This document shows, one piece after another, positions 43,231 through 54,302 of a stretch of DNA of 64,000 nt; the first letter of the stretch is position 1; each line of letters starts with the position of its first letter. Location of the stretch: the NCBI GenBank assembly GCA_047967505.1, contig CM106540.1. One strand, written 5' to 3'. The DNA is from Dipteris shenzhenensis. Taxonomy: Eukaryota > Polypodiophyta > Polypodiopsida > Gleicheniales. The notes beneath the pieces are model-generated. The model saw only the letters and a list, made by a program, of their open reading frames with translations. It was not told where the DNA came from and ran no database searches. Both the position numbers and the translations under genes were made by a program.

Positions 43231-46200
43231 AATGTCTTTCACATCATCTAGTCTATGGAAGATGGATTTCTTTTTCCAGCCAGTGCTTGAAACAACTCAA
43301 CCTTAGTCAAGGCTACTTGATGCATAAACTGATGCACTGTATCACTCAATCCCAGCACTACAATGAACACAAAGTATATGTGCTTGCAAGACATATAAGG
43401 AGTTTTACTTGTCTCCTTTTGAGTGAAATCAAGACATGTACAACGTGGGAATTCTGAAATTGAGACACAATATGTTAGCCCCTTGGAAATTGAACCTGAT
43501 GTACGAATGTGGAAAAGACGTACCTCATTTGGAATAATAGTGCTCTCTCTTACAACCTCCCCATTCTCTGTAACTGCCTTGCTTATCCTTTCCGTGAATT
43601 CTTTATTCAACTTAGTTCTCCATGACACAAGCTTTCCATCACGACAAGATGGGCACACATAGCTTGGCGTACAGATTTTTTGCATACGAGACGGGAAGCT
43701 CATGACACCAATAGCATCATCCGTCTTAAATACAAATCCTGCCCTTACCAGGCTCTCCCTCTCATCCACAGTAATTGATGTCCCACATGCAACCTTCCAC
43801 ACACCTGGAGAGTTTCCAAGAGCACCCTGAATGGAATTATCCACCTTCCACGTATGGGTCACAGTACTATTGCACTTCTACCAAGCGCATTGATCATTGC
43901 CCCACACCGTCTCCAACTTCTATTAAGTAACCAAAGTATGTGACAACACTATGTGCTCAGTTCTCCTAATTGCCCAATTGGCATCATGAATATTTGCCTC
44001 TGTACAAACTACTTTGTTTGTAGGATTTAAAAAATCAAGTTGTCGTCTTTTTCCAATCACTCTCTTTGTCGTGACAATGATGTATTCAGGGCCATGACTA
44101 TCAAGTGCATGGACCACAGTTGAACATGTAGAACTTCTCTTTCTTCTCATACTTATCGGTTCTTTCATCGGTCTATCCATCTCTGGAGAGTGTAACCCAG
44201 CCTCTTCAATCACAGTGTGTGACAAATCAACAAGCCTATTTCTGTCTCCTTTACTAGATCCACCACCATCAAGTATTCTTTGTTGTAAAACATCCAAATT
44301 CGGACCTATTCCCAAGTGTTTTCCATTCAAAAAGGCATTATAGTGAGCACTCTGAAGGGCACTCATTGCAAGATCTGCAGCACAAGCTTCATAAAATGTT
44401 ATGTGTCTTGCATACCCATGTGCTACTCTCATGCTAGAGTGTTTTGTCTCCGAAAGATTTATTGTAGGAACAAACCCAGAATTTTTCTCTTGCTACAAAA
44501 ACAGTACCCCCCATTGGTTGACTCTAACATCCCACCAAGCCAACCATGTGTGGAGTGCTGGCAACTCACCCTCTTTCACATGCAATGGAGACTAATACAA
44601 GGTCAATGTTCTCTTGCATTGGTCTACAGAAGCAGCTGTCGTTGCCTCCCTCCATTTCCTACATAGAACCTTATGCTCCTCTTGAAATTGTGGCTTAATG
44701 CACCTTTTGGTATGCTCAACCATGCTCATCTCGCAGTGAAAACCACAAGTCCTTTCTTTACCCTCCATTACATTTTCAAGCCCACCATTGTAACCTGTGC
44801 GGATAGCAAGCCAATTTGCTCCTGCTCCACCATCTGCCATGAATCCTCGAAATTCAGGTGGTTCAAAACCATTCTTCTCCATCTAACTATTCAAAAGCTT
44901 TCAGAATTGCACTTGTGCATGGGTATCTTCCACCTTAAATTCACATATGGCTATTGTTAAGAGTTCCCTTATGTAAGGGTCATACACATGAGCACCCATA
45001 GTTGACCATCCTTTTACTCGATGGACGTGGTCAAAATGCACCCATTGTGATCCAAGGCTACCTCCTGACTGCATTCGATTCACCAAATCAACCCTTGATC
45101 TTGGACCAATGGTCGACATTTTGAAAATATGTGGTTGTTGTTCATCTTGCAACTGCCCAGGAAACAAGATACCTTGCACATATGGATATCTGCATCTCTT
45201 TTTCAAACCTAGTATTGAATCCATTCCACCATCTCCTCCTCTAGCATCACATCTTGCACTCTGCACTATTCTCTGAAGCCTTCTCCTTCGTGTCATTGGT
45301 GTGACTGTATCCAAAACCTCTTCAAATTGTTGGTAATCTAGAGGTCCCATAGCAACCCCCTCCTTTGCAAGCAACATATCCATCATAAGGTCTTGTGTAA
45401 CTAAGACCTCAATGTTTTTGCAAGATGAATTTGCATTTAGCCTAGCATGCATTGAAACAAGATCATCCACTTGCAATTCCTTTACACGACTTTTTCCTTT
45501 CTCAACAGGATGGTCATGGAACCCAACATGCACCGCACATCTTGTCGTCTTCGCTCTTTCATGAGGCAAGCAATAATATATGATAGCATTGCATTGATAA
45601 ACACACTCTGGGATTTCCAAACAATGCTTGCAGACAATTGATCCCAAGGTTGGATCAATTGGACCAAGCACAGGTGGCTTCCTAAGCTTTTCCTTTCATT
45701 GTGTATCATTCAAAACTCCCATTCGTTCAAGGTAAGGACAATGAACGTTACAGCATGTCAAGTATCCAGAACATCTACTTATCCTTACAATTCCATTGAA
45801 AAAGTCTTGTGAACATGTTGAATATTTTGTCCATACATGGCCATCGGCATTTTGTTCCATTCCAGACATTGGAGATCCATCAGGCAAAGAAGGGAGTTCA
45901 AAGACAACATACCCATCATAAGTTTTAGGCAGTTCAGCAACCTTCTCAACCCCAACTGCAAAAGTTATGCAACATGCAAAGAACTAATCAAAGGCATCTT
46001 CTCTATAAGTGAAATAACACTATTCACTTCAGCATTTTGAAAGTCACACTGAGAATCTTTCCTTCTTATCACCTCAACTCTGAAGGTTGAATGTTGTTTT
46101 CCATTGATCTTGAACCCTTTTTGACCGTCCTCCAAGTCTACCAAGGGACGCACTATGGCAATGTCATCCACTCCAATTTCTTGATGCAGACTAATCTCCT

Positions 46201-46320
46201 CATCCGCAAGGTGAAAGTGTTCCTTGAGATCTGCTAGGGATACCTCCAATAAAGGAGTGTCATAACGAATGGACAATGTTTTTGCTTCTCCAAAGCGAAT
46301 GAACATAGATGCAGGCATGT
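43230..46320 (-). pseudogene. MULE-like transposase pseudogene with SWIM zinc finger
   Basis: Minus-strand frames form one consistent protein. N-terminal part: MPASMFIRFGEAKTLSIRYD (46318). Cys/His region: CKHCLEIPECVYQC with HVGFHDHPV (FLYWCH- or BED-like). Core: GSQWVHFDHVHRVKGWSTMG, ICEFKVEDTHAQVQF, FRGFMADGGAGANWLAIRTG, HTKRCIKPQFQEEHKVLC. Then MRVAHGYARHITFYEAC, and a C-terminal SWIM-type finger CTCLDF...CKHIYF (CxC...CxH, about 43450-43380). MULE transposases combine such a core with SWIM. In one frame, TGG has become TGA and TTG has become TAG between 44901 and 44882. A further stop lies near 45690. No terminal inverted repeats were identified. Confidence 0.65.
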
Positions 46321-46429
46321 TTTAGATGCACAAATGAACACTGAAGGATTGGTGCCACCCACTACGAGAACAATTTCATCAATTTGCAGGCACGAAAGAA
46401 GACAGAGCTATAGAATAGCTAGCGGCCCC

Positions 46430-46640
46430 TCATTTACAAAAGAAGATGTAGCCAGTAGAAGAGTGTAATAAAAAATGGCATTGCCAGAGAAGAGGTGGCA
46501 TCAGAAGAGCAAATGGAAGCACAAGAGATGGCAATAGAAGAAAAGAGGTTGATAGAAGAGGACATGGCAGCGGAAGAGAAGATGTTGATAGAATGAAGAG
46601 ATGACAAAAGAAGAGAAGACGTGAAGAAATTTTGTCTTTG
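46430..46640. repeat. Purine-rich imperfect repeat (AGAAGAG words)
   Basis: The plus strand is dominated by GAAGAG/AGAAGAAA words with irregular spacing. It lies just upstream of the MULE-like pseudogene's first codon. It is probably a degenerate minisatellite. Confidence 0.6.
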
Positions 46641-46989
46641 AAAGGTGGCGCGTTAGATGACACCGTCACAATTATCTTCATAAAGTCTCCATGACATGGT
46701 TCATAATATCTTGTTTCTTTTCCATGAAAATGGTAATCATTTCACAAAATGGTAATCTGAATAAAGGCTCCATAACTTGCAAACACGAATCTAGTAAGAG
46801 GAAAATTTTAATATCCTTGCCTACAAAACTAGAACGTTGTAACTTTCATGGTAGAATGTTAATTAATGCATACATTTACGCATGAAATGTTAGTCATGTA
46901 AGAATGTTAATTTTAGTAATGATAGCATTAGTTAGTAACGTTTGGGTTAGTCATGCAAGGTTGGCTGTGATCACAGTTATGAAAGACGA

Positions 46990-47130
46990 GCTGCAAAGAT
47001 GGGCTATAGTGTACACTGCACTAGTGTACAGTATATGTAGTGTACACTGCACTGTACATAGTGCAATTCAGTATGCTCAGTGTACATTGCACTGCAAAGA
47101 TGAAATGCAAAGATGTACAGTGTACTGGCT
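46990..47130. repeat. Cluster of overlapping short inverted and direct repeats
   Basis: TGTACACTGCACT/AGTGTACA and GTACAGT words recur in both orientations (for example AGTGTACACTGCACTAGTG and GTAGTGTACACTGCACTGTA). Several alternative hairpins are possible. No ORF is present. Confidence 0.6.
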
Positions 47131-47959
47131 CTCACGTTCATTAAAATGCGAGGAGACAAGTAGGCCGTCAAAGATTACTGGGTCTTCTTTTCCCAGTACT
47201 TATTTCCCATCAAGCTACAAGCTAGTTCTTCTTTCCCCTGTACTCATTTTCCATCATATAGGTGAATTGCTCTGGCGCTATGAAGTGTTGAATTTGTTGT
47301 CAGAGATATGATTGTCATATATCTCCTGAAATGAGTGGAAGAATCCAAGGTAACAACAGGAATGCGAGTTCCCAAAAACAATGCAAAGGCAAACATGGAG
47401 AAACATGCAAAGGCGTTAGATTAGAGCTCCAACGCCCAAGCAATAGCTTCTCTACTCTGAGTGGACTGCAAGAAACCCGTGATCAACAACTAGCTTGTCC
47501 AGTTCTTCCAAAAGCTTAGTTGGATCGACAACTAGCTTGCCATAGACTCGGCTGCTCGCAGTTTCACAAGCTCTGCCAAATACTGGAATCAGAGAATCCA
47601 CTACAGAAATTCGTCTGCATCTAAGCGTTGAATGCACTGGTAGGAATGCGCAGTCAATCGTAAGTGACGATTGAGCGCTTTGAACAATTAACAGCAGTAT
47701 CATCTGAAGTCCTTTAGAAAGCACGAATATTATGTGACGGAACCCAGCCAGCCACAATCACAAGCAGTATCATCTGAAATCCTTCAAGAAGTGACCTCAA
47801 GAAGGCAGGCATTTTATACTTGCAAGAGTTCATTAACAGTCCACCAATCTCTACAAACGCTTGGTGCAGTGGACATTGAAGAGAGGGCTTTAAAGAGAGC
47901 ATGGTGGCAAGCACAGCAGACATTAAAGAGAGCAGGGTGGCAAGCGCAGCAAGCCAATG

Positions 47960-47985
47960 CCTTACGGTTGGTAGTTTGGTTGGTC
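47960..47985 (+). repeat. 26-bp direct repeat flanking the expansin relic (left)
   Basis: CCTTACGGTTGGTAGTTTGG plus TTGGTC is repeated exactly at 48552-48577. Confidence 0.85.
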
Positions 47986-48039
47986 TCTAGTGGAGGATTG
48001 GTTTTTAACATATCTTGTTGCAATTGGAGTTGCAGATCA

Positions 48040-48480
48040 ATGGCGCAGGCCTTGAATTGTGGCTTCCTACCAACGGTGCTTGCTGGATACTACGGATGGG
48101 GCAATGCCCACGCGACTGACTATGGAGGAAGCCATGCCTATGGAGGTCGCTTGGTCCCTGACGACCTTACCTTTCATGTTGCCGCGCAAATTCGCTGCAA
48201 TAGATGGTGCCTATGGATACAGGAACCAGATTTCTACTTACGGCATGCTTACCACAGCGCTGAGTGGCCCCTCCTTGAGAGCGGTGCCGTTTGCGGAGCT
48301 TGCTTCCAAGTCAAATGCACCAGCGGCGGCTGCCTGCCTGGACAACCACCGATAGTGGTCACTGCTACCAATCTATGTCACAGCGACTCTCCCAAGGAGC
48401 ATTTCGATCTATCTGAACCAGCATTCTCGCGAATTGCTCGGATTCCTTACGGCCACATTCTCATCCTCTACCGGAGGTAA
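48040..48480 (+). pseudogene. Alpha-expansin-like pseudogene (N-terminal domain only)
   Basis: Expansins loosen plant cell walls. They have an N-terminal GH45-like domain and a C-terminal CBM63. The start at 48040 reads MAQALNCGFLPTVLAGYYGW, then GNAHATDYGGS, matching the GYYGWGxATFYGGxDA region. The middle (IDGAYGYRNQISTYGMLTTA) lies in another frame. The original frame returns with CGACFQVKCTSGGCLPGQPP, IVVTATNLC and EHFDLSEPAFSRIA...LYRR. Two compensating frameshifts, loss of the GGACGYGN cysteine and absence of the CBM63 domain indicate a relic. An AG|GTAAAC after LYRR could be a remnant splice donor. No signal peptide is visible. Confidence 0.8.
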
Positions 48481-48551
48481 ACGACGGTGTAGAATTCAAA
48501 GTGGAGAATTCTCGTCTCTAGTTTGGTGCAGAATTCAAAGTGGAGGGGAAA

Positions 48552-48577
48552 CCTTACGGTTGGTAGTTTGGTTGGTC
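48552..48577 (+). repeat. 26-bp direct repeat flanking the expansin relic (right)
   Basis: Exact copy of 47960-47985. A shorter CTGGTTGGTCGCTCTTCTCG repeat follows at about 48596. Confidence 0.85.
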
Positions 48578-49133
48578 GCTCTTCTCGTCTCTAGTCTGGT
48601 TGGTCGCTCTTCTCGTCTGCCTCGCCATGCACTCGCTCGACAATTTCATCACGCTCCTGCTCCTGTTCTACGTGCTCACGAGTCACAACCTTGCGCTTTC
48701 TCACAAGTCCTTTTTACTCGCTTAAATTTCCTCGTAATCAGCGCGCGCTCTTCGCTACCGCGCATGCAAACGTCTTTCTTTCTTCTTCTTCATGATAGGA
48801 GCCATAGATATTCATCCTTGGTCTTCTTCTTTCTTCTTCTTCTTGATAGGAGCCATGGAAATTCAAGTTGATGAATGTCCTCGGTGCTTCGCATGCAAAC
48901 TATTTAGATATTTTTTCCAACTTCAACCCTTCGAAGCGTGGCGCCACGGCTTCAAAAAAGCTTCAGCTGAGTCTTCGAATTTACGGCGCCCTTCCTTCAT
49001 TCGCACTCGCGCCCTTCCTTCGAAATAGTTCACGAGGGATGGATTCCACTGCAAGTAGCGCCCTCTAGAAAATGCCTTAGATTTCCTCCAAGCATTACTC
49101 TGAAGATCCTTCACTGTGTACATATGCATAAAG

Positions 49134-49245
49134 CATAAAACCTGAGTTTTATGTGACAGCAAGCGTAGAGCTGTCGAAAAACGTAGAGTTTTCAAAAACA
49201 TAAAACCTGAGTTTTATGTGACAACAAACGTAGAGCTTTCGATAT
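49134..49245. repeat. Direct repeat containing the palindrome CATAAAACCTGAGTTTTATG
   Basis: The segment CATAAAACCTGAGTTTTATG, followed by TGACA(G/A)CAA and CGTAGAGCT, occurs at about 49135 and again at 49199. The palindromic part has an 8-bp stem of the form CATAAAA/TTTTATG. Confidence 0.8.
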
Positions 49246-49990
49246 ATCAGACTGGAAAACGGCATAATCTCAATCAACCCAATTTTCTCTTTAAGAGAAA
49301 CGTACCTTGGTAAACCTCTTCGTATGCCAAAGTAAAGGACAAATGATTCCGCCATCCTGATTGCATTTCAACAAGACGAGCATAAAAAAGCCGTCGCCAA
49401 CCAAGTAGAGCCCGAACTTCAGCTTCTCAACCAGTTAACGTTCTGGAGGCGTACTTCCAAAATTCAACTCGCAGGCGTACTCCCTCCATCTCGCAGGCTA
49501 ACGCTCTGAATACTCTGAACAGCCTAACGCTCTGAATAGCCTAACGCTCCCCGCTCGTTGATCAGCCTCTCCTCGTTGCATGCTCCCTACATCGCATGCT
49601 CCCTCTGAATGCTCTGAACAGCCCAACGCTCCCCGCTCGTTGCAAAACAATGGTTCTTAGAACTCTCTATCGTCCTCTTCACTATAGCCTCGAAGGTCTT
49701 TGCTCCTCCTCTCTACTCCCCTGACTTCTTCACCTTGTACCCTCCTTCTCCACGATCCTTCTGTCTCCTCCGGCGGGCTCAGCTCTTACTCCTCTCATCC
49801 TCCTCCGAGATCGTTTTGCAAAAGATCTTGCTTCCTCGAGAGAGCTCAAAGACATCCTCACCCACAGAGTTCAATAAAAGCTAAACGTAAGTTAAACTTC
49901 CTTTCCTGAAATATCTCTCGTCTCGATAGCTACACACATCCTTTTTTTATCTATTTTCCATGAGAAGATCAAAATCATTGGGTCCTCTGT

Positions 49991-50054
49991 GATCTACTTT
50001 CCATGAGAAAGGGCAGCGCGTTGACATGGTGCCCTTTCTCATGGAAAGTAGATC
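49991..50054. repeat. Perfect 25-bp inverted repeat with 14-nt loop
   Basis: GATCTACTTTCCATGAGAAA plus GGGCA (49991-50015) is the exact reverse complement of 50030-50054. The loop is GCGCGTTGACATGG. No gene is near. It could be a foldback-element remnant or a hairpin RNA source. Confidence 0.9.
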
Positions 50055-50661
50055 AAAATCATGTCAAAGGAGGTATACTAAAAAGCATTGGGGGTATACT
50101 AAAAACTTAAAACACTTTCATCGATTTTTGTCTATGCACCTCAAATTGATTTTGAAATTGTGAATCCTTCTACTCCTCACATCCTCATCCTCCAATTTTT
50201 CAATCTTCCAAGACCTCTCCAAGATCTCAAAGAGGAAGAGTGAAGTAGATATAAGATCGACATAAATGTCATCTATGTAGCTTTCAATTCTGCAAGTTAT
50301 TTTGACCACAAGCATGATTTTGCCAACACATTGTATGCTTTTGCTTTTAATCTACATTCTTGAATCATGCCTCAAGTTAAAGGAGGAACTCCTTGATTGA
50401 GGAAAGTTATTGATGGAAGGGGGTGAGAGTTTGTGGAATATTGGGAGAAATCCCCCAAAAGATCGCCACATGTACATGTATTACACAATACATGTATATA
50501 TATAGACATGCTTAAGTACTCATAGAAATGTTTATATATCAGTATATATAGACATGTATGTGTGTTATACATTTATTTGTACATTTATTTGTGTCCATAT
50601 GTCATGTATGAAAATGTCAAGATGTATATATGGAAGTCTATTGTAAATATAAACATATGCA

Positions 50662-51460
50662 TTGAAGATGCAGTCTCTTCCATTAGCAAATGAGTGCGTA
50701 CGAGGACTGCGTGATAATGTGTCTTCACTAAAAAGCGCATTCCAAGTGGAGGGCTACCTTCCACAGAAAGGATCTTTCATAGTGTCCGTTTGCAAAAGTG
50801 ATGGAAAGAAGGTAGTAGTGACAGATGATATGATGGAGAGGTGGTCTCCCACTTGGAGAGATGTTGATGAAGAGTTTGAGAATGACTTACTATCAAGTCA
50901 TGAATTTAAATTTATGTCAAGAATGATGTTTTTTGTTTGGGAGGAAAATCATAGGACTGTTGCTTGGATGAGTGTTATAAAGGATATCTTTCCTACAAAC
51001 AAAAAACGACACATAAGAGTGGTTTGCACAATAATTGATCCTATAAAAATAAGTGAGATTGTTCTATTGGCTCGCCTACAGCGCATGAATTCGTAAGTAC
51101 TTTGATACCTTTTTTTCTTTCATTATTTTGTGTTGTATAATTCCTTACCTTCATTATTTTTATTTTGTACAAACGAACTAATCTTTTGATGTATCTTGTA
51201 GTATGAATGAGCATGCCATCGTCAAACCTAGCCTCCGGGACACACTCTAAATGCGCACAACATTTGTGAGTGTGATCCTACGATATTTATGAAATCATTG
51301 TCTCCTAATGAAGTGAAATCCATAGCTTCATCAAGACTATGTTCACATCTACGTTAGTGCTTAAGGGTGCAACAGAGTCTAGAGAAAATCCTCAAGAAAA
51401 GAGAAATCCATTTGATTACTCTAGCTGCATTTCAAACGGTGAATCCAAGAGAATAACATC
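50662..51460 (+). pseudogene. Spliced, decayed gene of unknown family with a ParB-like HRT motif
   Basis: I do not recognise this family with certainty. The first exon (50662-51092) starts MKMQSLPLANECVRGLRDNV and contains GYLPQKGSFIVSVCKSDGKK, VTDDMMERWSPTWRDVD and FFVWEENHRTVAWM. The last resembles the (D)G-N-H-R core of ParB/sulfiredoxin-fold proteins. A good donor (TC|GTAAGT) and the acceptor TTGTAG|TATG at 51202 join in frame, giving MNSMNEHAIVKPSLRDTL. A 1-nt shift near 51246 then puts the continuation NICECDPTIFMKSLSPNEVK in another frame, and it ends at a TAG. So it was an intron-containing gene and is now broken. Confidence 0.5.
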
Positions 51461-52460
51461 CTATCAATCTGTCCAATGGTGAAAACCATAAGATAATTTC
51501 TAAATTAAGCAAGTTGCAAGGTAGTTCACTTTCAAGTTCTTACATTGCAAACACATATAATTATGTAACTGTGCATAACAGGGTCAAGAGTACTATATCT
51601 CTCATCATAAGTCTCAAGTGTATTCTTCAAGGTTGCCAACGTCTTCTTCCGCAACATCCTACCTGTGACTCAAACTGAGTCCAAAATTGCCTACAAAACT
51701 ATAAAATTATCTGTCCACTGCCAAATTGCATCCAAAATGCAAATGCCCCAAATTCCTGCAAGAAATTGCAATTGAAAGAGGGCAAATTGACTAGAAGCCC
51801 CAAATGTTACCAAAATTGTGATTTGCCGACAAAAGCCCCAATTTCTGGAAAAATCTGCAATCTACTTGCAATGTCTATCCAAGAATGCACCAAAACACTC
51901 CAAAATTGCAATGCGCCTGCAAAGGACTCAAAAGCCCCAATTTCTATTCAAAAAGAAACACCTGTAAAGGAGGGCACCTGTAACATGATTCTGCAAGGAA
52001 AACCTGCAAAGGTACGATGCCTGCAAAAGTACGAATGGCCATGCACGGACTGCATGGTCAGAACAGGTGTACAGATACCTGTACGGAACTGCAGGTGTAC
52101 GGAATGACATGTGCGCAGAGATGTACGACAGCGTACGAAATCCGTACCAGGTACGTTTACCAGACTGAACTTACGACATACGGATGATCAGATCGACGAC
52201 GCATTGGTAGACAAAAACTTCGAGTCTCTTGTACGAAAAGCAAACAGTACGGCTCCATACTATTGTACGGACAACGATGGGCAGGTAATACGAACGGACT
52301 GCGCCAAGACATGAGTTGTACAGACGGAGTTGAGAAAGCATACAGTCGAAGCAACGCTCGGGCTGCATACGAACGGCTTCTTCAGGCGTGTACGGATGGT
52401 GCTAGATTGCAGGGCTCACAGAAATCCCTACAGTCGTACGAACTATACAAACGTGCAGGA
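51460..52460. repeat. Degenerate CCAAAATTGCA repeats followed by a GTACGG-rich block
   Basis: From about 51670 to 51950 words such as CCAAAATTGCA, TGCAA and AAGCCCCAATTTCT recur irregularly. From 52010 to 52450, GTACGG/CGTACGA/CCGTAC words are dense. Both precede, on the plus strand, the minus-strand PBS at 52519, so they probably form internal sequence of that LTR element. Confidence 0.5.
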
Positions 52461-52518
52461 ATGTGGGATGTAGCTCTTGGATGCGGGCGTGGAGGAGAAA
52501 GTAGGTGCAGCAGCTTGT

Positions 52519-52530
52519 GCTCTGATACCA
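52519..52530 (-). promoter_or_regulatory. Retrotransposon primer-binding site
   Basis: The minus strand reads TGGTATCAGAGC, 2 nt after the LTR end ...CTTCAACA. Confidence 0.8.
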
Positions 52531-52532
52531 AA

Positions 52533-52713
52533 TGTTGAAGATGGAGCAAGAGTGGATGCAAGAGAGCAGAGAGCAAAACCTCAAAGCTGGAATAGATAGG
52601 ATAAGAGAACTACAAGTGAGGAGGTGGTTTTGTCTAACCCACTAACTATGGTTAGGGGGACTCACTTATGGATTACATTGGTCACTGCCTAGAATATGCC
52701 AATAATTCTAACA
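52533..52713 (-). repeat. Short LTR (about 181 bp)
   Basis: On the minus strand it begins TGTTAGAATTATTGGCATAT and ends CATCTTCAACA, the usual TGTT...AACA ends of copia LTRs, followed by the PBS at 52519. The outer border is inferred from the terminal dinucleotides. No second copy was seen. Confidence 0.6.
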
Positions 52714-53359
52714 CTTGGCACCATCTATTGCAGTCTTTTTCTTTTGTGAGGTGCTTCCCATGTGGCAGCCCCCTCCCTCTCTCTTCTTTGGGCATCTTCT
52801 GCCCTAGGTCTCTCTCCCCCATACTCTCTCATTTGGGGGCTTACAGATGGGGAGGTGACCTTTCCAACACCTATATAATCCCTTTCACAATCCCCTCTCA
52901 TCCTCACTAGACTACTCCTATAGTCTCTTCTTCTCCCTTCATTACAAAACATTCCTACTCCGGCCTCAAACGTTCCCAAAACACTCCCTTTCCTTGGTTC
53001 TTCCTCAAACTTGGGATGATAAGAATAGGCAACCCATCATGTTGAATGGATTTTGTTCATTCCTTAGGACATCCGCTCGCCTACTCAGTACACATGTAGT
53101 GGGAGAGCGGCCGACGGGCGCTTGGAGTCTTCAAGTGGCTACGATTCCCCAAGTGTGTCCCTACCACTAAGACTTGCGAGGCACTTGCAAATGCACCTTG
53201 CAATTGATGCACTATATCCCTATACATCAAGATGAGAATACATAGGTTCACTAGTTGGGCTTCCCATAGAAACAAAGTTTTGCCCCTTTTGAAGCTATCT
53301 TGACCATTTTGTGTGCCCCGATGTTGTCGAAGTGTCGTACAGACTTAAAAGACTATACT
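52714..53359. other. Spacer without recognised features
   Basis: The region between two LTR elements shows no coding signature. Open frames are short. Confidence 0.5.
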
Positions 53360-53622
53360 TGTTGGAGCAAGCATGGAAGCATGATGGAGGTAGACAAGAG
53401 GTAGAGACAATGGCACAAGCATGAAGGCAATGAGCAATTGATTCATTCATAGAATGGAGTACATATAAGCAACTACCCATGAGTAGGTGGAATCTAGATC
53501 CACAATTATCTCAATCAGGAAGACCACCAATGTCTCCTAGAATCTCTCAATCACACACTCACTCACATGATCACTCACAACCATAGACCTTGGTATGATC
53601 CATTACATCAATTTGTCCTTCA
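53360..53622 (-). repeat. 3' LTR of the TRIM-like element
   Basis: 263 bp. It differs from 54929-55191 at a handful of bases, for example ATTCATTCATAG against ATTCATGCATAG. Confidence 0.9.
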
Positions 53623-53882
53623 TTCCCCTCCACAAATTGATGACCTCATCCCTCAGCTGTAGTACATGGGATGCTCCATGGCTTGCCCACCATCATGTGG
53701 CAACACACACTTACTCCTAGGACTCTTGGTTTACAACTGGAGGATTGGACAATGACTATGTATGGGTCCAACAAGGTAAAACCTCAAACAAAGGACTAAC
53801 AATCATTTAAGGATGGACTATCCATGGCAGAGAACCATTATTGACCACACACAAACCCTAAACCTAATGTGGAATGTCTTCA

Positions 53883-54302
53883 TTAATTTATTGAAGTTGA
53901 AGGGTATCCTTTGGGGATGCCTCTCTTGTCCTTTTCAACAGAACCTAGAGTATCAAACGTGATCATCATCATGTCTTCAGCATGTCCTTTGATCACCAGA
54001 CCTTCTGATGTATTGTCCTTCATAATCTTCTTGTCATGCATCAAAGAACATATCTCCATAAAAGAATCACTAGCTAGTATAGCTAGTATATCACCATTGA
54101 GGCACATAATGTCTTCCTTGATCTTCAGATCTATGTTCATCAAATCACTACTCAAGTGAAACACATAACCTTTCATCATTACATGCATTTTAGGCAAAGC
54201 CAAGGCAAAGAACCTATGAAGAGTATCCATCATCAGATATATTGCATAGACCATTAAGTCATCTCCATAAATGCAAAGTACAATGACACCCATGAGTTCC
54301 AT
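53883..54302 (-). CDS. Small ORF (139 aa) inside the TRIM-like element
   Basis: The longest frame in the element is in the element's own sense. It begins MELMGVIVLCIYGDDLMVYA. VLCIYGDDL resembles the copia RT active-site strand (LxLYVDDLL), but the remaining residues (GYVFHLSSDLMNIDLKIKED and so on) do not follow the RT/RNase H pattern. Either a short pol scrap was captured or the resemblance is accidental. No function is assigned. Confidence 0.3.
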   Translation of the reverse strand: MELMGVIVLCIYGDDLMVYAIYLMMDTLHRFFALALPKMHVMMKGYVFHLSSDLMNIDLKIKEDIMCLNGDILAILASDSFMEICSLMHDKKIMKDNTSEGLVIKGHAEDMMMITFDTLGSVEKDKRGIPKGYPSTSIN

